Counted from the stretch's first letter, positions 49,877 through 58,961 are shown. The stretch: 64,000 nucleotides of DNA from an uncultured Treponema sp. (GCA_946535985.1 CAMNDY010000007.1:1-64000); one strand, 5' to 3'. The notes: generated from the sequence alone by a model not told the origin. Numbers and translations are program-made.

Positions 49877-52420
49877 ATGAATTCTAAGCTTGATGAATAT
49901 CCTATAACTCCTTTTCTCGATGAGATTTGTGACAGTCTTAAAAAATCTCCTTCGCGATATTTGATTTTGACTGCGGAAACTGCGGCGGGTAAATCTACTG
50001 TTTTGCCGCTGGCCTTGCTCCAAAAATTCAGCGGAAAAATTATTATGACAGAACCTCGTCGAATCGCAACGTTAGGTGTGGCTAACAGAGTGAGCGAATT
50101 GTGGGAGACTGCCTGCGAGGGAAGTCCTGATGAAGTTGGCTACAAGATTCATCTTGAAAATAAAATTACAAAAAACACCCGGCTGGAAGTTGTAACAGAA
50201 GCAATTTTGGTAAGGCAGCTGCAAAGCGATCCGGCGCTGGAAGATTATAACCTTGTTATTCTGGATGAGTTTCATGAGCGGTCTGTGAACACAGATTTAG
50301 CGCTGGCATTTTTAAAAGAAGCCATGCAGCTGCGGGATGATTTATATGTAATTATTATGTCTGCCACAATTGATACAGACAGGCTACAAAAGTATCTGGG
50401 GGACGACACTCCTGTAATGAAGATACCGGGAAGGCAGTTTCCGGTAAAGGTGGTGTATGAGGCAGGGAAAAGTGTAGAGGAAGTTGTTATAGAGGAATTG
50501 AATCAAAAGAGAGATTCCCGGGTCAAGCCCGGGAATGACAAAAGGCAGCCCTTCGACAGGCTCAGGGACCACAAGCATTTCAGGAGCAGTGCGGTCCCTG
50601 AGCTTGTCGAAGGGACTGTAGAAGATGGAAACATCCTCGTCTTCCTCCCAGGCATTTCCGACATACGCAAGGCACAGGACAAACTTTTAGCAACCGGCCT
50701 CTTTGATGCAGACAGTGACAATGAACTCTGCATTCTTCATTCAAGTATAACGCTGCAGGAACAAAAACGAATAATAACTCCCCCACATACAGGCGAGCCA
50801 GAAAAACGTCGCGTTATCCTTTCTTCTGCAATTGCAGAAACTTCGCTTACAGTACCGGGAGTTACAACAGTAATAGACTCAGATCTTGCCCGTGTAAACA
50901 GTCTGGATTTGAATACAGGTATGGAAAAACTCACAACTCAAACTGAAAGCGAGTTTTCCGCAGAACAAAGAAAGGGACGTGCAGGACGACTTTGTCCCGG
51001 AACCTGTATTCGTCTCTGGAACCAGCATGATGCGCGTATAAAAGATTTTCCACCGGAGATTTTACGGGCAGATCTTGTGCCGCTTGTACTTGAATGCAGT
51101 GAGCGCGGAGTTTTTAATGTAGACGGAATTGACTGGCTGGACCCACCTTCTAAAGCTTCTTGGGATGAAAGTAAGTCGCTTTTGCTGGAACTTGGAATGA
51201 TTAAAACAGACGGACATATTACTCAAAAAGGAAAAGCTGCTTTAACTCTTGGACTTCATCCGCGGCTTGCGGGAATTGCACTTGCAGCTTTTGATAAACA
51301 AAGCGCCAGCCTTTTAGAAGAAGGCAGACAGCTTTTGATTAATTTTGGTTCCTATGCTCAATCTTCATCAGATATAAAGAACCGCTATATAAATGACCTT
51401 GAGCGCCGTTTAAAAGCCTGCCAATATATAAATGATTTTGATAACAAAAGAGACTTCCTCATTTTGTGCGGATATCCCGACAGACTTGCAAAAAGAACAA
51501 GCGAACCGGGCAAAGATCCTGCAGAATATCAGTTTGCAGGGGGAAGACAGGCAAAATTATACCTGAATGATAACGCCGGAGGGCGTAGTAACAAAAAGAA
51601 CCACGCAAAAACCTCGCTTGCCCCACAATACCTTGTAGCTCCGGATGTACTTTCGGGCCAGAAAGAGGCTGTCATTTTTGATTTTGTAGAACTGTCCGAA
51701 CCAGCAATAACAGATTATCTTGAAAAACATTCTACAATCCGTCAGGTATGTTCTTTCGAAAACGGTATTCTTCAAAAACAGGAAGAAAAATGTTTTGGTA
51801 AAATTGTCCTGTCAACTAAAAAAATCCAGACTTCAAAAGAAGATTATGCCCAAGCCTGGCTGACTGAAATTTCAGAAAAAGGAATAAGCTGCCTCCCCAC
51901 AAATGAAAAAGTCGAAAGCCTGCTGCTTAGAACAGAGTTTATAGAACAGCAAAAATCAGACAATCAAACAGCACAAACAATTCACAACAATTTATATTCC
52001 CGTTTACAAACTACAGCCTCGGAATGGCTCATTCCTTTTATGGCAGGAAAAACTCAACTTACCGCTGCAACAATTTACGACGCCCTCTACTGGTATCTGG
52101 AGGGAGCTCAGACAGACAAGCTTGCTCCGGAAAGTATTACTCTTGAAAATGGCCGCCGCGTTAAAGTAAAATACGAAAAGCTGGACCAGATTCGCCCTGT
52201 TATTGAAATTATTATTCAAAGAATTTTCGGCTGCTTTACTACTCCGCAAATCTGTGAAAAAAAAGTTTTGCTGCGGCTTCTTTCTCCTGCAAGCCGACCC
52301 CTTCAGGTAACCGAAGATCTTGAAGGTTTTTGGACCGGCGCCTGGGTAGATATTTGTAAAGAAATGAAAGGACGGTATCCTAAGCATAATTGGGATTATA
52401 GGGTGGTGGAAAAGGATTAA
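49877..52420 (+). CDS. HrpB-like DEAH-box ATP-dependent helicase with inserted repeats
   Basis: 847 residues. RecA domain 1 has Walker A ETAAGKSTVLPLAL, TEPRRIATLGVA, LDEFHERSVNTDLAL (DEFH as motif II) and MSATIDTDRLQKYL. RecA domain 2 has ILVFLPGISDI, SSAIAETSLTVPGVTTVIDS and QRKGRAGRLCPG. Then come the ratchet and a C-terminal HrpB-type domain. Between the two RecA domains, about residues 212-246 come from three repeats (50512-50616) read in frame. HrpB function is poorly defined. Follows DUF763 and Nudix genes without gaps. Confidence 0.88.
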   Translation: MNSKLDEYPITPFLDEICDSLKKSPSRYLILTAETAAGKSTVLPLALLQKFSGKIIMTEPRRIATLGVANRVSELWETACEGSPDEVGYKIHLENKITKNTRLEVVTEAILVRQLQSDPALEDYNLVILDEFHERSVNTDLALAFLKEAMQLRDDLYVIIMSATIDTDRLQKYLGDDTPVMKIPGRQFPVKVVYEAGKSVEEVVIEELNQKRDSRVKPGNDKRQPFDRLRDHKHFRSSAVPELVEGTVEDGNILVFLPGISDIRKAQDKLLATGLFDADSDNELCILHSSITLQEQKRIITPPHTGEPEKRRVILSSAIAETSLTVPGVTTVIDSDLARVNSLDLNTGMEKLTTQTESEFSAEQRKGRAGRLCPGTCIRLWNQHDARIKDFPPEILRADLVPLVLECSERGVFNVDGIDWLDPPSKASWDESKSLLLELGMIKTDGHITQKGKAALTLGLHPRLAGIALAAFDKQSASLLEEGRQLLINFGSYAQSSSDIKNRYINDLERRLKACQYINDFDNKRDFLILCGYPDRLAKRTSEPGKDPAEYQFAGGRQAKLYLNDNAGGRSNKKNHAKTSLAPQYLVAPDVLSGQKEAVIFDFVELSEPAITDYLEKHSTIRQVCSFENGILQKQEEKCFGKIVLSTKKIQTSKEDYAQAWLTEISEKGISCLPTNEKVESLLLRTEFIEQQKSDNQTAQTIHNNLYSRLQTTASEWLIPFMAGKTQLTAATIYDALYWYLEGAQTDKLAPESITLENGRRVKVKYEKLDQIRPVIEIIIQRIFGCFTTPQICEKKVLLRLLSPASRPLQVTEDLEGFWTGAWVDICKEMKGRYPKHNWDYRVVEKD
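50512..50616. repeat. One family A and two family B repeats inside the helicase gene
   Basis: Family A 50512-50539 (AGATTCCCGGG..CCCGGGAATGAC), family B 50548-50573 and an inverted family B 50591-50616. All are read through in frame, giving RDSRVKPGND, PFDRLRDH and VPELVEG in the protein. Confidence 0.9.
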
Positions 52421-52422
52421 TT

Positions 52423-53250
52423 ATGAATATTGTTTTAATAGTTTTAGGGGCACTCAGCATTTCATACGACGCTACTCTCATTCTCTTAAACCCTGGAACT
52501 TTCTGGGACAACGTTTTTTCATTTACACATATCTGGCTGGCACTGGGTGCTTATTTAATTTTTCTTGCAGTCTATCGCCTAAAAACAAAACACTCCTTCT
52601 GGAGCATCTGGAAGCGCTGGGTTAAACTAACAGTCGTTAGTTTGGGCGCTCTCGTAGCAATTATTTCAATAATAAACCTGACACTCATTTTGAATCCCGC
52701 AATAGTTGGAACAGAGGAAAAAGCAGATCACGTAATTCTTCTTGGTGGCGGAATCAGCAAGGACGGAGTTCTTCCAAAATCTGTTATAAGTCGTGTGGAA
52801 AAAGCCGCTGAATATTTAAACAAAAATCCGGACTCTATCTGCGTTGTAACAGGTGGAACTTTGGACTGGCTGCCTTACGCAGAAGCACCGGAACTCAAAC
52901 GCCAGTTAGCGGCTCGTGGAGTTTCACCAGACCGCATTCTTGTAGAAGATCAGGCAAAAGATACAATTCAAAATTTTCAGTTGAGCTGTAAAATGCTTGC
53001 AGAGCATAAGGGCATGACATATGCAGAAGTTCTTTCAACTCCAACTCTTATAGTTACAAGTCGTTTTCATTTGCGTCGAAGTCAGCGTCTTGCCCGTAGA
53101 ATGGGCTTTACAAATATAAAAGGAATTCCCGCAGCTTGTCCGCCGGTATATGTGCTTCATAATTATGTTCGCGAAATTTGTGCTTATGTAAAATTAAATC
53201 TCAGGATTCTGTTTACTGGAGAACCTCAAAAAATTCAGAATCCTCTTTGA
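52423..53250 (+). CDS. ElyC/SanA/YdcF family (DUF218) membrane protein
   Basis: 275 residues. Three N-terminal membrane segments (MNIVLIVLGALSISYDATLI, WLALGAYLIFLAVYRL, LTVVSLGALVAIISIINLTL), then a DUF218 domain: HVILLGGGISKDGVLPKSVI, VVTGGTLDW, ILVEDQAKDTIQNF, IVTSRFHLRRSQRLARRMGF. Related proteins affect envelope and peptidoglycan integrity. It starts 2 bases after the helicase stop. Its 3' end overlaps the convergent gene by 38 bases. Confidence 0.88.
   Translation: MNIVLIVLGALSISYDATLILLNPGTFWDNVFSFTHIWLALGAYLIFLAVYRLKTKHSFWSIWKRWVKLTVVSLGALVAIISIINLTLILNPAIVGTEEKADHVILLGGGISKDGVLPKSVISRVEKAAEYLNKNPDSICVVTGGTLDWLPYAEAPELKRQLAARGVSPDRILVEDQAKDTIQNFQLSCKMLAEHKGMTYAEVLSTPTLIVTSRFHLRRSQRLARRMGFTNIKGIPAACPPVYVLHNYVREICAYVKLNLRILFTGEPQKIQNPL
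52625..52642. promoter_or_regulatory. Operator-like palindrome inside the DUF218 gene
   Basis: AACTAACAGTCGTTAGTT, the exact inverse complement of the site at 32210-32227, located within codons 68-74. Confidence 0.35.
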
Positions 53251-53722
53251 TAATAGCAGGATTTTCTTTTGCGTAATTCAATATTTTTTCCCTAAGCCCG
53301 GAATCTAAAAGCTCAAGAATTTTTTCACGAGGAACTTTATTTACTGCGGGACAGGTTGGCGTCAACACAACAGTATTTCCATTATCTATTTTATTCACAA
53401 CTCTAAAAGGCCAGATGCTGCAATCAAAAGGTTTTAATTCTGCCGGCAAAAGACATCCTTTATTTTTATCAAGAAAATAGCAGGGAACTTCTTCATCAGG
53501 ATTGTTAGTCTTGTATAACATAGAAAGATCTATAGTCATGCTTGATTTTCCAACAGAACGAAACATTGCATTAGGAAAATCCTCTTTTAATTGCTGCGCA
53601 ATTTCTTTTGAAAAAACAGGCGTTTCCCAAAGGCTTTGCCTGCGAAAACTACAGCAAAATTTACAGGCAGCACAATCAGATTTTTTTAAAATTGAAGAAA
53701 GCACAATAACTACTCCAGACAT
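53213..53722 (-). CDS. YkgJ-like Cys-cluster protein
   Basis: 169 residues. Conserved cysteines in DCAACKFCCSF near residue 20, VPCYFLDKNKGCLLP and PFDCSIWPFRV, and a later TPTCPA, fit the CxxCxxCC family (YkgJ) thought to bind zinc or iron. Role unknown. Overlaps the 38 last bases of the convergent DUF218 gene, and its start lies within the end of the upstream DUF2156 gene by 13 bases, so it is probably coupled to that gene. Confidence 0.85.
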   Translation of the reverse strand: MSGVVIVLSSILKKSDCAACKFCCSFRRQSLWETPVFSKEIAQQLKEDFPNAMFRSVGKSSMTIDLSMLYKTNNPDEEVPCYFLDKNKGCLLPAELKPFDCSIWPFRVVNKIDNGNTVVLTPTCPAVNKVPREKILELLDSGLREKILNYAKENPAIIKEDSEFFEVLQ

Positions 53723-54654
53723 CCATAAAATTTTTCAAGAATAATACTTGGTTTATATGAAAGCTTTGCTTTTCTAAGTCCTTCAACGCCCATGTCTTCC
53801 TCGCGGTTCAAATAAAGAAAATTGCTGCAGGCTTTTGAAAACTGCTGATTAATTACAGCATAAACTCCATCCTTTTCAAATTCCTCAATTGCTTTTTCAT
53901 AAATTACATCAAGCACAGAATCCGAAATTGGAGAAGCAAGAGTCATGGCTGCAGGTATTCCTTTTACATAAAGGACTCCACCCCGGATTTTAAGAACTTC
54001 AAAATTTTCAAGCGCAAGTTTTACACTTTGAAGTTCAAGGTTGAGCACAGGATTTTCATCACCATTTTTTTCTTCATACCATTTTTGGGCAATATAAAAA
54101 ATATCCTTTGAAATGTCACTTTGAGGAAACATTTTAAATTCCCAGTCATTTCCATAAATTCGATTAAAGCGCGAAACATGATTTCTTTTTTTCTGATAGT
54201 TTGAACCGGGCAGCAGCGCAAGATTTTCCTGAAGATAAAGATAATCACAATCATCACGATTTGTTTTCCAGGAAAGGGATTTTTTAAAATATTTTGAAAG
54301 GCATGAATCCAGTAATTCTTTCTGCTCCCGGGTAATAAGGCAAAAAGAAAACTTGCGTCCTTGAGCTTTAGCATCTTCGAAAATAAAATCCAGGGCTGAT
54401 TTTAACCAGGATAAATCGTTTTGCGGAAGCATTTGATTTTGAGATTCAACTTGCTTTTTCAAGGGAATAGGAAAACCATAACCGCTACGGTTTTCATCTC
54501 CGTAATAATATCGAAACAAAGTATTGTTGTGGATTTTCAGCCAGGTGTTGTATTTTTCCTGCAGCAAATAAAGATTTGCAATACAGGAATCACTTCCATA
54601 AAGGCTTCGAGTATCCAGATTATTTTGCAGATACTCAAAATCGAGCAAGTTCAT
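53710..54654 (-). CDS. DUF2156 domain protein (phosphatidylglycerol lysyltransferase-like fold)
   Basis: 314 residues, no membrane part. Two GNAT-like lobes: LDTRSLYGSDSCIANLYLLQEKY at the start, then YLYLQENLALLPGSNYQKKR, RNHVSRFNRIYG and VYEKAIEEFEKDGVYAVINQ-type segments. It matches the C-terminal domain of MprF-like lysyltransferases without the flippase part. Probably transfers an aminoacyl group, but the acceptor is unknown. Paired with the YkgJ-like gene. Confidence 0.82.
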   Translation of the reverse strand: MNLLDFEYLQNNLDTRSLYGSDSCIANLYLLQEKYNTWLKIHNNTLFRYYYGDENRSGYGFPIPLKKQVESQNQMLPQNDLSWLKSALDFIFEDAKAQGRKFSFCLITREQKELLDSCLSKYFKKSLSWKTNRDDCDYLYLQENLALLPGSNYQKKRNHVSRFNRIYGNDWEFKMFPQSDISKDIFYIAQKWYEEKNGDENPVLNLELQSVKLALENFEVLKIRGGVLYVKGIPAAMTLASPISDSVLDVIYEKAIEEFEKDGVYAVINQQFSKACSNFLYLNREEDMGVEGLRKAKLSYKPSIILEKFYGCLE

Positions 54655-54736
54655 ACATTAAATTTATAAAAAAGGACTTTATAATACAAGTAAAAAAATC
54701 TACAAATGTGTAATAATTCTATTGTATAATAAAAAA

Positions 54737-55525
54737 TTATTTTCCAAGCTCAATAGAACGCTGACATGCTGCAGTTACAGCTTGAATTACAGCATTGCGG
54801 AAGCCATTTTCTTCTAAGGCTGCAACGCCTTCAATTGTAGTTCCGGCTGGTGAACAAACCATATCCTTGAGGGCTGCAGGATTTTTGTCTCCCTGCAAAA
54901 CCATTCCGGCAGAACCATAAACTGTCTGGGCAGCATAAGTATAAGCCTGAGCTCTAGGCATTCCACAGCGAACAGCAGCATCGGCCATTGCTTCGATAAA
55001 CATGAATACAAAAGCAGGTCCAGAACCACTTACAGCTGTTACACAATCCATAAGTTTTTCAGGAACAACTTCTACACGGCCGGCAGAAGATAAAATCTCA
55101 ATTGCTGTTTTAGCTTCGGCTTCTGTAATATTGCTGCCATAAGTTACTGCAGTCATAGCCTGCCCAATCTGTGCGCAAACATTAGGCATCATGCGGATAA
55201 AGCGGGCCTCTGGAAAAGTCATTTCCAACTTTTCAATTTTAACGCCGGCAGCCATAGAAATAAAAACTGATTTTGTAGAAATGGAACCAGCAACTTCTTT
55301 ATAAACATCATAAATAAACTGTGGTTTTACCGCCAGAAAAATATAATCACAATCCATCAAATCCTTGTTAGTCTTAACAAACGTAGCGCCTGTTTCTTTT
55401 GCAAAGGCTTTTCCCATTGCGGCATTTTTATCAGTTACTTTGATTTTACTAACATCATATTTTTTGCAGACAGCGCGCATAATTGCACCGCCCATTGCAC
55501 CAGTTCCAATACATCCGATTGTCAT
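54737..55525 (-). CDS. proC: Pyrroline-5-carboxylate reductase
   Basis: 262 residues. NAD(P)-binding IGCIGTGAMGGAIM at the N-terminus, then FLAVKPQFIYDV and RMMPNVCAQIGQAMTAVTYG. The proC signature area follows: VSGSGPAFVFMFIEAMADAA, AAQTVYGSAGMVLQGDKNPA, MVCSPAGTTIEGVAALE. It catalyses the last step of proline synthesis. It stands alone here; proB and proA lie 0.7 kb away beyond the PAP2 gene. Confidence 0.95.
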   Translation of the reverse strand: MTIGCIGTGAMGGAIMRAVCKKYDVSKIKVTDKNAAMGKAFAKETGATFVKTNKDLMDCDYIFLAVKPQFIYDVYKEVAGSISTKSVFISMAAGVKIEKLEMTFPEARFIRMMPNVCAQIGQAMTAVTYGSNITEAEAKTAIEILSSAGRVEVVPEKLMDCVTAVSGSGPAFVFMFIEAMADAAVRCGMPRAQAYTYAAQTVYGSAGMVLQGDKNPAALKDMVCSPAGTTIEGVAALEENGFRNAVIQAVTAACQRSIELGK

Positions 55526-55599
55526 TTTTGCACCTCATTTGTAGTATAGCATTTTTTCCTGCCCTTGCAAACATTCCTCTTCTGCGATAACTTTAAGGT

Positions 55600-56250
55600 A
55601 TGAAAAAATTTGCTAAATCATATTTCTTTGGATCCTTTTTTGTTATATTTTCCCTTTTGATCAGATTATTTGATGTAGAGCCCCTTGGACCGGAAGGTTC
55701 CCGCATTGGTTTTGCAAGCCTTAATGTTTCTGTTCACGACTTTTTTGGAATGCACCTTTTCTGGTACAAGCTAACACAGGTTCTTGGATATATTGCCATT
55801 TTACTGGCAGCTGTTTTTGCAGTGCTTGGATTTATTCAGCTTATAAAGCGTAAAAGTCTTTTAAAAGTAGATAAAAATCTTCTTTTGCTTGGCCTGGTTT
55901 ATATCCTGCTTATGCTTCTTTATGTTTTATTCGAAAAAATCCCTTTCAATTATCGCCCGGTTATTCTGGACCCGGCAGAAGGACTAGAGCCATCTTATCC
56001 TTCGACTCACACCCTGCTCATACTTACAGTTTTTGGAACAGCCCTACAGCTTGCTGCTGATTATTTAAAAAATCCAAAACTGCTGCTGACTGTAAAAATT
56101 TTGTCTCTTACAATTATGGCACTTACAATTGTAGGTCGTCTTGTTTGTGGAGTACACTGGTTTACAGATATAGTTGGAGGAGTTCTGCTTTCATTGTTCC
56201 TGATTTCTCTTTACAAGGATTTAATTCTTTTTACAAAAAAAGAGCAGTAA
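55600..56250 (+). CDS. PAP2 family membrane phosphatase
   Basis: 216 residues with about six membrane helices. Phosphatase motifs: PSYPSTHTLLI (motif 2, catalytic His) and VGRLVCGVHWFTDIVGG (motif 3, nucleophile His in GVHW). Members remove phosphate from undecaprenyl pyrophosphate, phosphatidate or sugar phosphates. No clear ribosome binding site. Ends 5 bases from the convergent proB. Confidence 0.87.
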   Translation: MKKFAKSYFFGSFFVIFSLLIRLFDVEPLGPEGSRIGFASLNVSVHDFFGMHLFWYKLTQVLGYIAILLAAVFAVLGFIQLIKRKSLLKVDKNLLLLGLVYILLMLLYVLFEKIPFNYRPVILDPAEGLEPSYPSTHTLLILTVFGTALQLAADYLKNPKLLLTVKILSLTIMALTIVGRLVCGVHWFTDIVGGVLLSLFLISLYKDLILFTKKEQ

Positions 56251-56255
56251 GATTC

Positions 56256-57050
56256 TTAATCAGAAAAGAGGGTTCCTTTAGCGCCGTCTTCCAGGAGCCC
56301 TGTTAATGCCTTTTCTTTTCCGCCGTTTGTCAAAAGCATTTGAATTCCATATTCGTTTACTTTTTCGGCTGCCTGGAGCTTGGTTTCAATTCCACCGGTA
56401 CCAAAACTGTTGGTCTCGCCTATCTTAATAGATTTGCGCAATTCCGGAATAGATGTTACGCTTTCTATAAGTTTGGCATCCTTGTTGGTTTTAGGATTAT
56501 CGGAATAAACGCCGTCAATATCACTGAATAAAATCAGCATATCTGCAGACCAGAGGATTGCTGTAAGGGCGCTAAGGTTATCATTATCGCCGATTTTAAT
56601 TTCATCAAAGCTTACACTGTCGTTTTCATTGATGATGGGTACAACGCCTTCGTCTACAAGGGTAAAAAGAGTGTTGCGGATATTTAAACTGCGGTGCTCG
56701 TTTTCAAAATCATCTTTGGTAAGGAGCAGCTGGCCAATGTGGAGACCCTGCTGCTGAAAAGCCTTGCGCCACTGATGCATAAGCTCAACCTGACCAATTG
56801 CACATAAGGCTTGGCGGTAGTGAACATCCTTTTTGCGGGCCCATTCCTTTGTTGTAGAAACACCTGCAACCTGAGCTCCGGAAGAAACAAGAATAATCTG
56901 TTTTCCCTCTTTTATAAGTTCTGCACATTGAGCTGCAAAGGACAGCATAAAATCAATGTTGGTTGTTCCGTCGGCCTTGGCAAGGGTATTGCTGCCTATC
57001 TTTATAACTATTTTACGGGCATTTTTTACGCTTTCTGCAATTTTACTCAT
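56256..57050 (-). CDS. proB: Glutamate 5-kinase, short form without PUA domain
   Basis: 264 residues. Amino acid kinase fold: VIKIGSNTLAKADGTTN, ILVSSGAQVAGVSTTKEW, LLLTKDDFENEHRSLNIRNT, PIINENDSV, DNDNLSALTAILWSADMLIL, FGTGGIETKLQAAEKVNEYG. It phosphorylates glutamate, the first step of proline synthesis. The C-terminal PUA domain of E. coli ProB (about 100 residues) is absent, as in several other bacteria. Its ATG overlaps the proA stop by 4 bases. Confidence 0.94.
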   Translation of the reverse strand: MSKIAESVKNARKIVIKIGSNTLAKADGTTNIDFMLSFAAQCAELIKEGKQIILVSSGAQVAGVSTTKEWARKKDVHYRQALCAIGQVELMHQWRKAFQQQGLHIGQLLLTKDDFENEHRSLNIRNTLFTLVDEGVVPIINENDSVSFDEIKIGDNDNLSALTAILWSADMLILFSDIDGVYSDNPKTNKDAKLIESVTSIPELRKSIKIGETNSFGTGGIETKLQAAEKVNEYGIQMLLTNGGKEKALTGLLEDGAKGTLFSD

Positions 57051-58354
57051 CTTATTTGTCCTTCACCATCAATTAAATATTTTGTTGTTGTCAAAACTTT
57101 TATTCCCATTGGACCGCGGGCATGAAGCTTTTGTGTGCTTATACCAAGTTCGGCGCCAAAACCAAATTCTCCACCGTCTGTAAAACGGGTACTGGCATTT
57201 ACATAAACGCAGGAAGCATCAATCATAGATTGGAAAAGTCTTGTATTTGCCCGACTTTCGGAAATAATGCTTTCGCTGTGTTTAGTATTGTGGCTGTTTA
57301 TGTAGCTTATGGCTTCTTCTATTGAATCCACCACTTTTATGCAGCATTCATAATCAAGATATTCGTTGCCAAAATCTTCTTCTGTGGCATGGAGAAGGAT
57401 GGTGTGTGGCCCTTGGACAGGTTCAGGGACCCCAGTGGTTCCTTTTGTTACCACGCATTTTTTCAGTATTTCGTATGATTTTTCATCTGCATGAAGCTTT
57501 ACACGGCCTGCAAAAGTCTTTTCCAGCATTGGCAAAAACTCTTGAGCAACCTTGGTGTGAACTACAATACATTCAATTGCATTGCAAACGCTAGGACGCT
57601 GGATTTTTGCGTTTTCGGCAATACGGCAAGCCATTTCGAGATTTGCAAATTCATCTACATACAAGTGGCAAACACCACTTCCTGTTTCTATAACCGGAAC
57701 CCTTGCATTTTTAACAACATTTTGAATGAGCTTTTTACCGCCACGTGGAAGACAAACATCAATCATTCCTACTGCATTCAAAATCTGATCAACATCGCTG
57801 TGGTCATGTTCGTGTACTTCTACAAGTTCTATTGCTTCTGAAACTCCGCCTTCTACACCGGCAAGAGCTTCTTTTATAACTTTTACAATTGCAACATTCG
57901 AAAGATACGAAGAAGAAGAGCCTCGCAGTAAAATTGCATTTCCGCTTTTGTAGGCAAGGCTAAAGGCATCTACAGTAACATTAGGACGGTTTTCGTAAAT
58001 AATGGCGACAACTCCAAGAGGCACGCGAACCTGGCGGATGCTCATTCCATTAGGAGTTTTCCAGCCTGCAACTTCTTCGCCAACGGGGTCTGTCTGGCCA
58101 ATAACATCGCGAAGACTTGCAATAATTCCATCAATACGTTTGTGATCAAGCATAAGACGGTCAAGAATGGAATTACTCATTCCGGCTTCAAGGCCTGCGT
58201 GTAAATCATCTTTGTTAGCAGCAATAATTGCGTCCCGATTTTTATCAAGAGCCTTTGCAACTGCTTCAAGGGCTGCATTTTTCTGGCAGGCATTCTGCAA
58301 AGCAAGCTTTTGACTGGCTTCCCGCAGGGAATCTGTTGTTTTTTTAATGTCCAT
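57047..58354 (-). CDS. proA: Gamma-glutamyl phosphate reductase with an in-frame repeat
   Basis: 435 residues. Aldehyde dehydrogenase fold: VPLGVVAIIYENRPNVTVDA, GNAILLRGSSSSYLSN, DVCLPRGGKKLIQ, ETGSGVCHLYVDE, the catalytic Cys in QRPSVCNAIECIVVH, and TRFTDGGEFGFGAELGISTQ. It reduces glutamyl phosphate for proline synthesis. About residues 307-316 (GVPEPVQGP) are the translation of a family B repeat, placed in a loop before DFGNEYLDYECCIKVV, away from the catalytic core. First gene of proA-proB. Confidence 0.94.
   Translation of the reverse strand: MDIKKTTDSLREASQKLALQNACQKNAALEAVAKALDKNRDAIIAANKDDLHAGLEAGMSNSILDRLMLDHKRIDGIIASLRDVIGQTDPVGEEVAGWKTPNGMSIRQVRVPLGVVAIIYENRPNVTVDAFSLAYKSGNAILLRGSSSSYLSNVAIVKVIKEALAGVEGGVSEAIELVEVHEHDHSDVDQILNAVGMIDVCLPRGGKKLIQNVVKNARVPVIETGSGVCHLYVDEFANLEMACRIAENAKIQRPSVCNAIECIVVHTKVAQEFLPMLEKTFAGRVKLHADEKSYEILKKCVVTKGTTGVPEPVQGPHTILLHATEEDFGNEYLDYECCIKVVDSIEEAISYINSHNTKHSESIISESRANTRLFQSMIDASCVYVNASTRFTDGGEFGFGAELGISTQKLHARGPMGIKVLTTTKYLIDGEGQIR
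57408..57432. repeat. Family B repeat inside proA
   Basis: GGCCCTTGGACAGGTTCAGG plus GACCC, a slightly diverged family B copy read in frame on the minus strand. Confidence 0.85.
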
Positions 58355-58366
58355 CAGGAACTCCTT

Positions 58367-58392
58367 GGGCCCTTCGACAAGCTCAGGGACCG
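58367..58392. repeat. Family B repeat
   Basis: CCCTTCGACAAGCTCAGGGA plus CCG just upstream of the proA start. Confidence 0.8.
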
Positions 58393-58427
58393 TAAATAAA
58401 AAAGACCGGAACTTTTGGCTCCGGTCT
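58393..58427 (-). terminator. Rho-independent terminator
   Basis: On the minus strand AGACCGGA..TCCGGTCT (arms 58420-58427 and 58403-58410) is followed by TTTTTTATTT. It ends the hypothetical gene at 58440-58961 before proA. Confidence 0.8.
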
Positions 58428-58439
58428 GCATATTCTTTT

Positions 58440-58961
58440 TTAGTAGTTTGCCAGGAAGTACATTCCTAACATCATTGCTAACCGGCATTTTTCTTCTGAC
58501 CATTCAGTTTTGGGAGGAAGGTTTGAAATGTACCACCAGAAAATACCAAATTCGGGGTCAATGCGAAGAGTATATTCTGCAAAGTCTGGGGTGTCCGGTT
58601 TTTGACCAAACATAAGGAAAACTGCCTGATTAATTAACTGTAAGAACAAAGTATAATTGTCTGTCCAGTTATCGTTGCTAAGGAAGATTTCGAGCTGGTA
58701 CAAAAGCTGATCTTTAAGCGCAATATCAGATTTTTCTACCCATGTTTTTTGAATTAAAAGTGTAAGATTTTTCTTAAAGCTGTCTACAAGCTTATCTACA
58801 CCATCTTTTTTGATTTTTGAAAACCCCTTGTCCGAACCAAAGGCAATAGCAATAATATCTGCAGATGACTCGTAACCCTTTTCTTTTGTCAAAAAAGTTC
58901 CAAGTGCATCGATTGTTTTTGAGTCTAAAAATTCACTTATTTCATCTGCCTGTTTAGTCAT
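58440..58961 (-). CDS. Hypothetical helical protein
   Basis: 173 residues, no signal peptide. Mostly helical and rich in Asp, Lys and Leu (DALGTFLTKEKGYESSADII, DNWTDNYTLFLQLINQAVFL). No family recognised. Codon use is like its neighbours, and it has its own terminator, so it is probably a real single gene. Confidence 0.7.
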   Translation of the reverse strand: MTKQADEISEFLDSKTIDALGTFLTKEKGYESSADIIAIAFGSDKGFSKIKKDGVDKLVDSFKKNLTLLIQKTWVEKSDIALKDQLLYQLEIFLSNDNWTDNYTLFLQLINQAVFLMFGQKPDTPDFAEYTLRIDPEFGIFWWYISNLPPKTEWSEEKCRLAMMLGMYFLANY

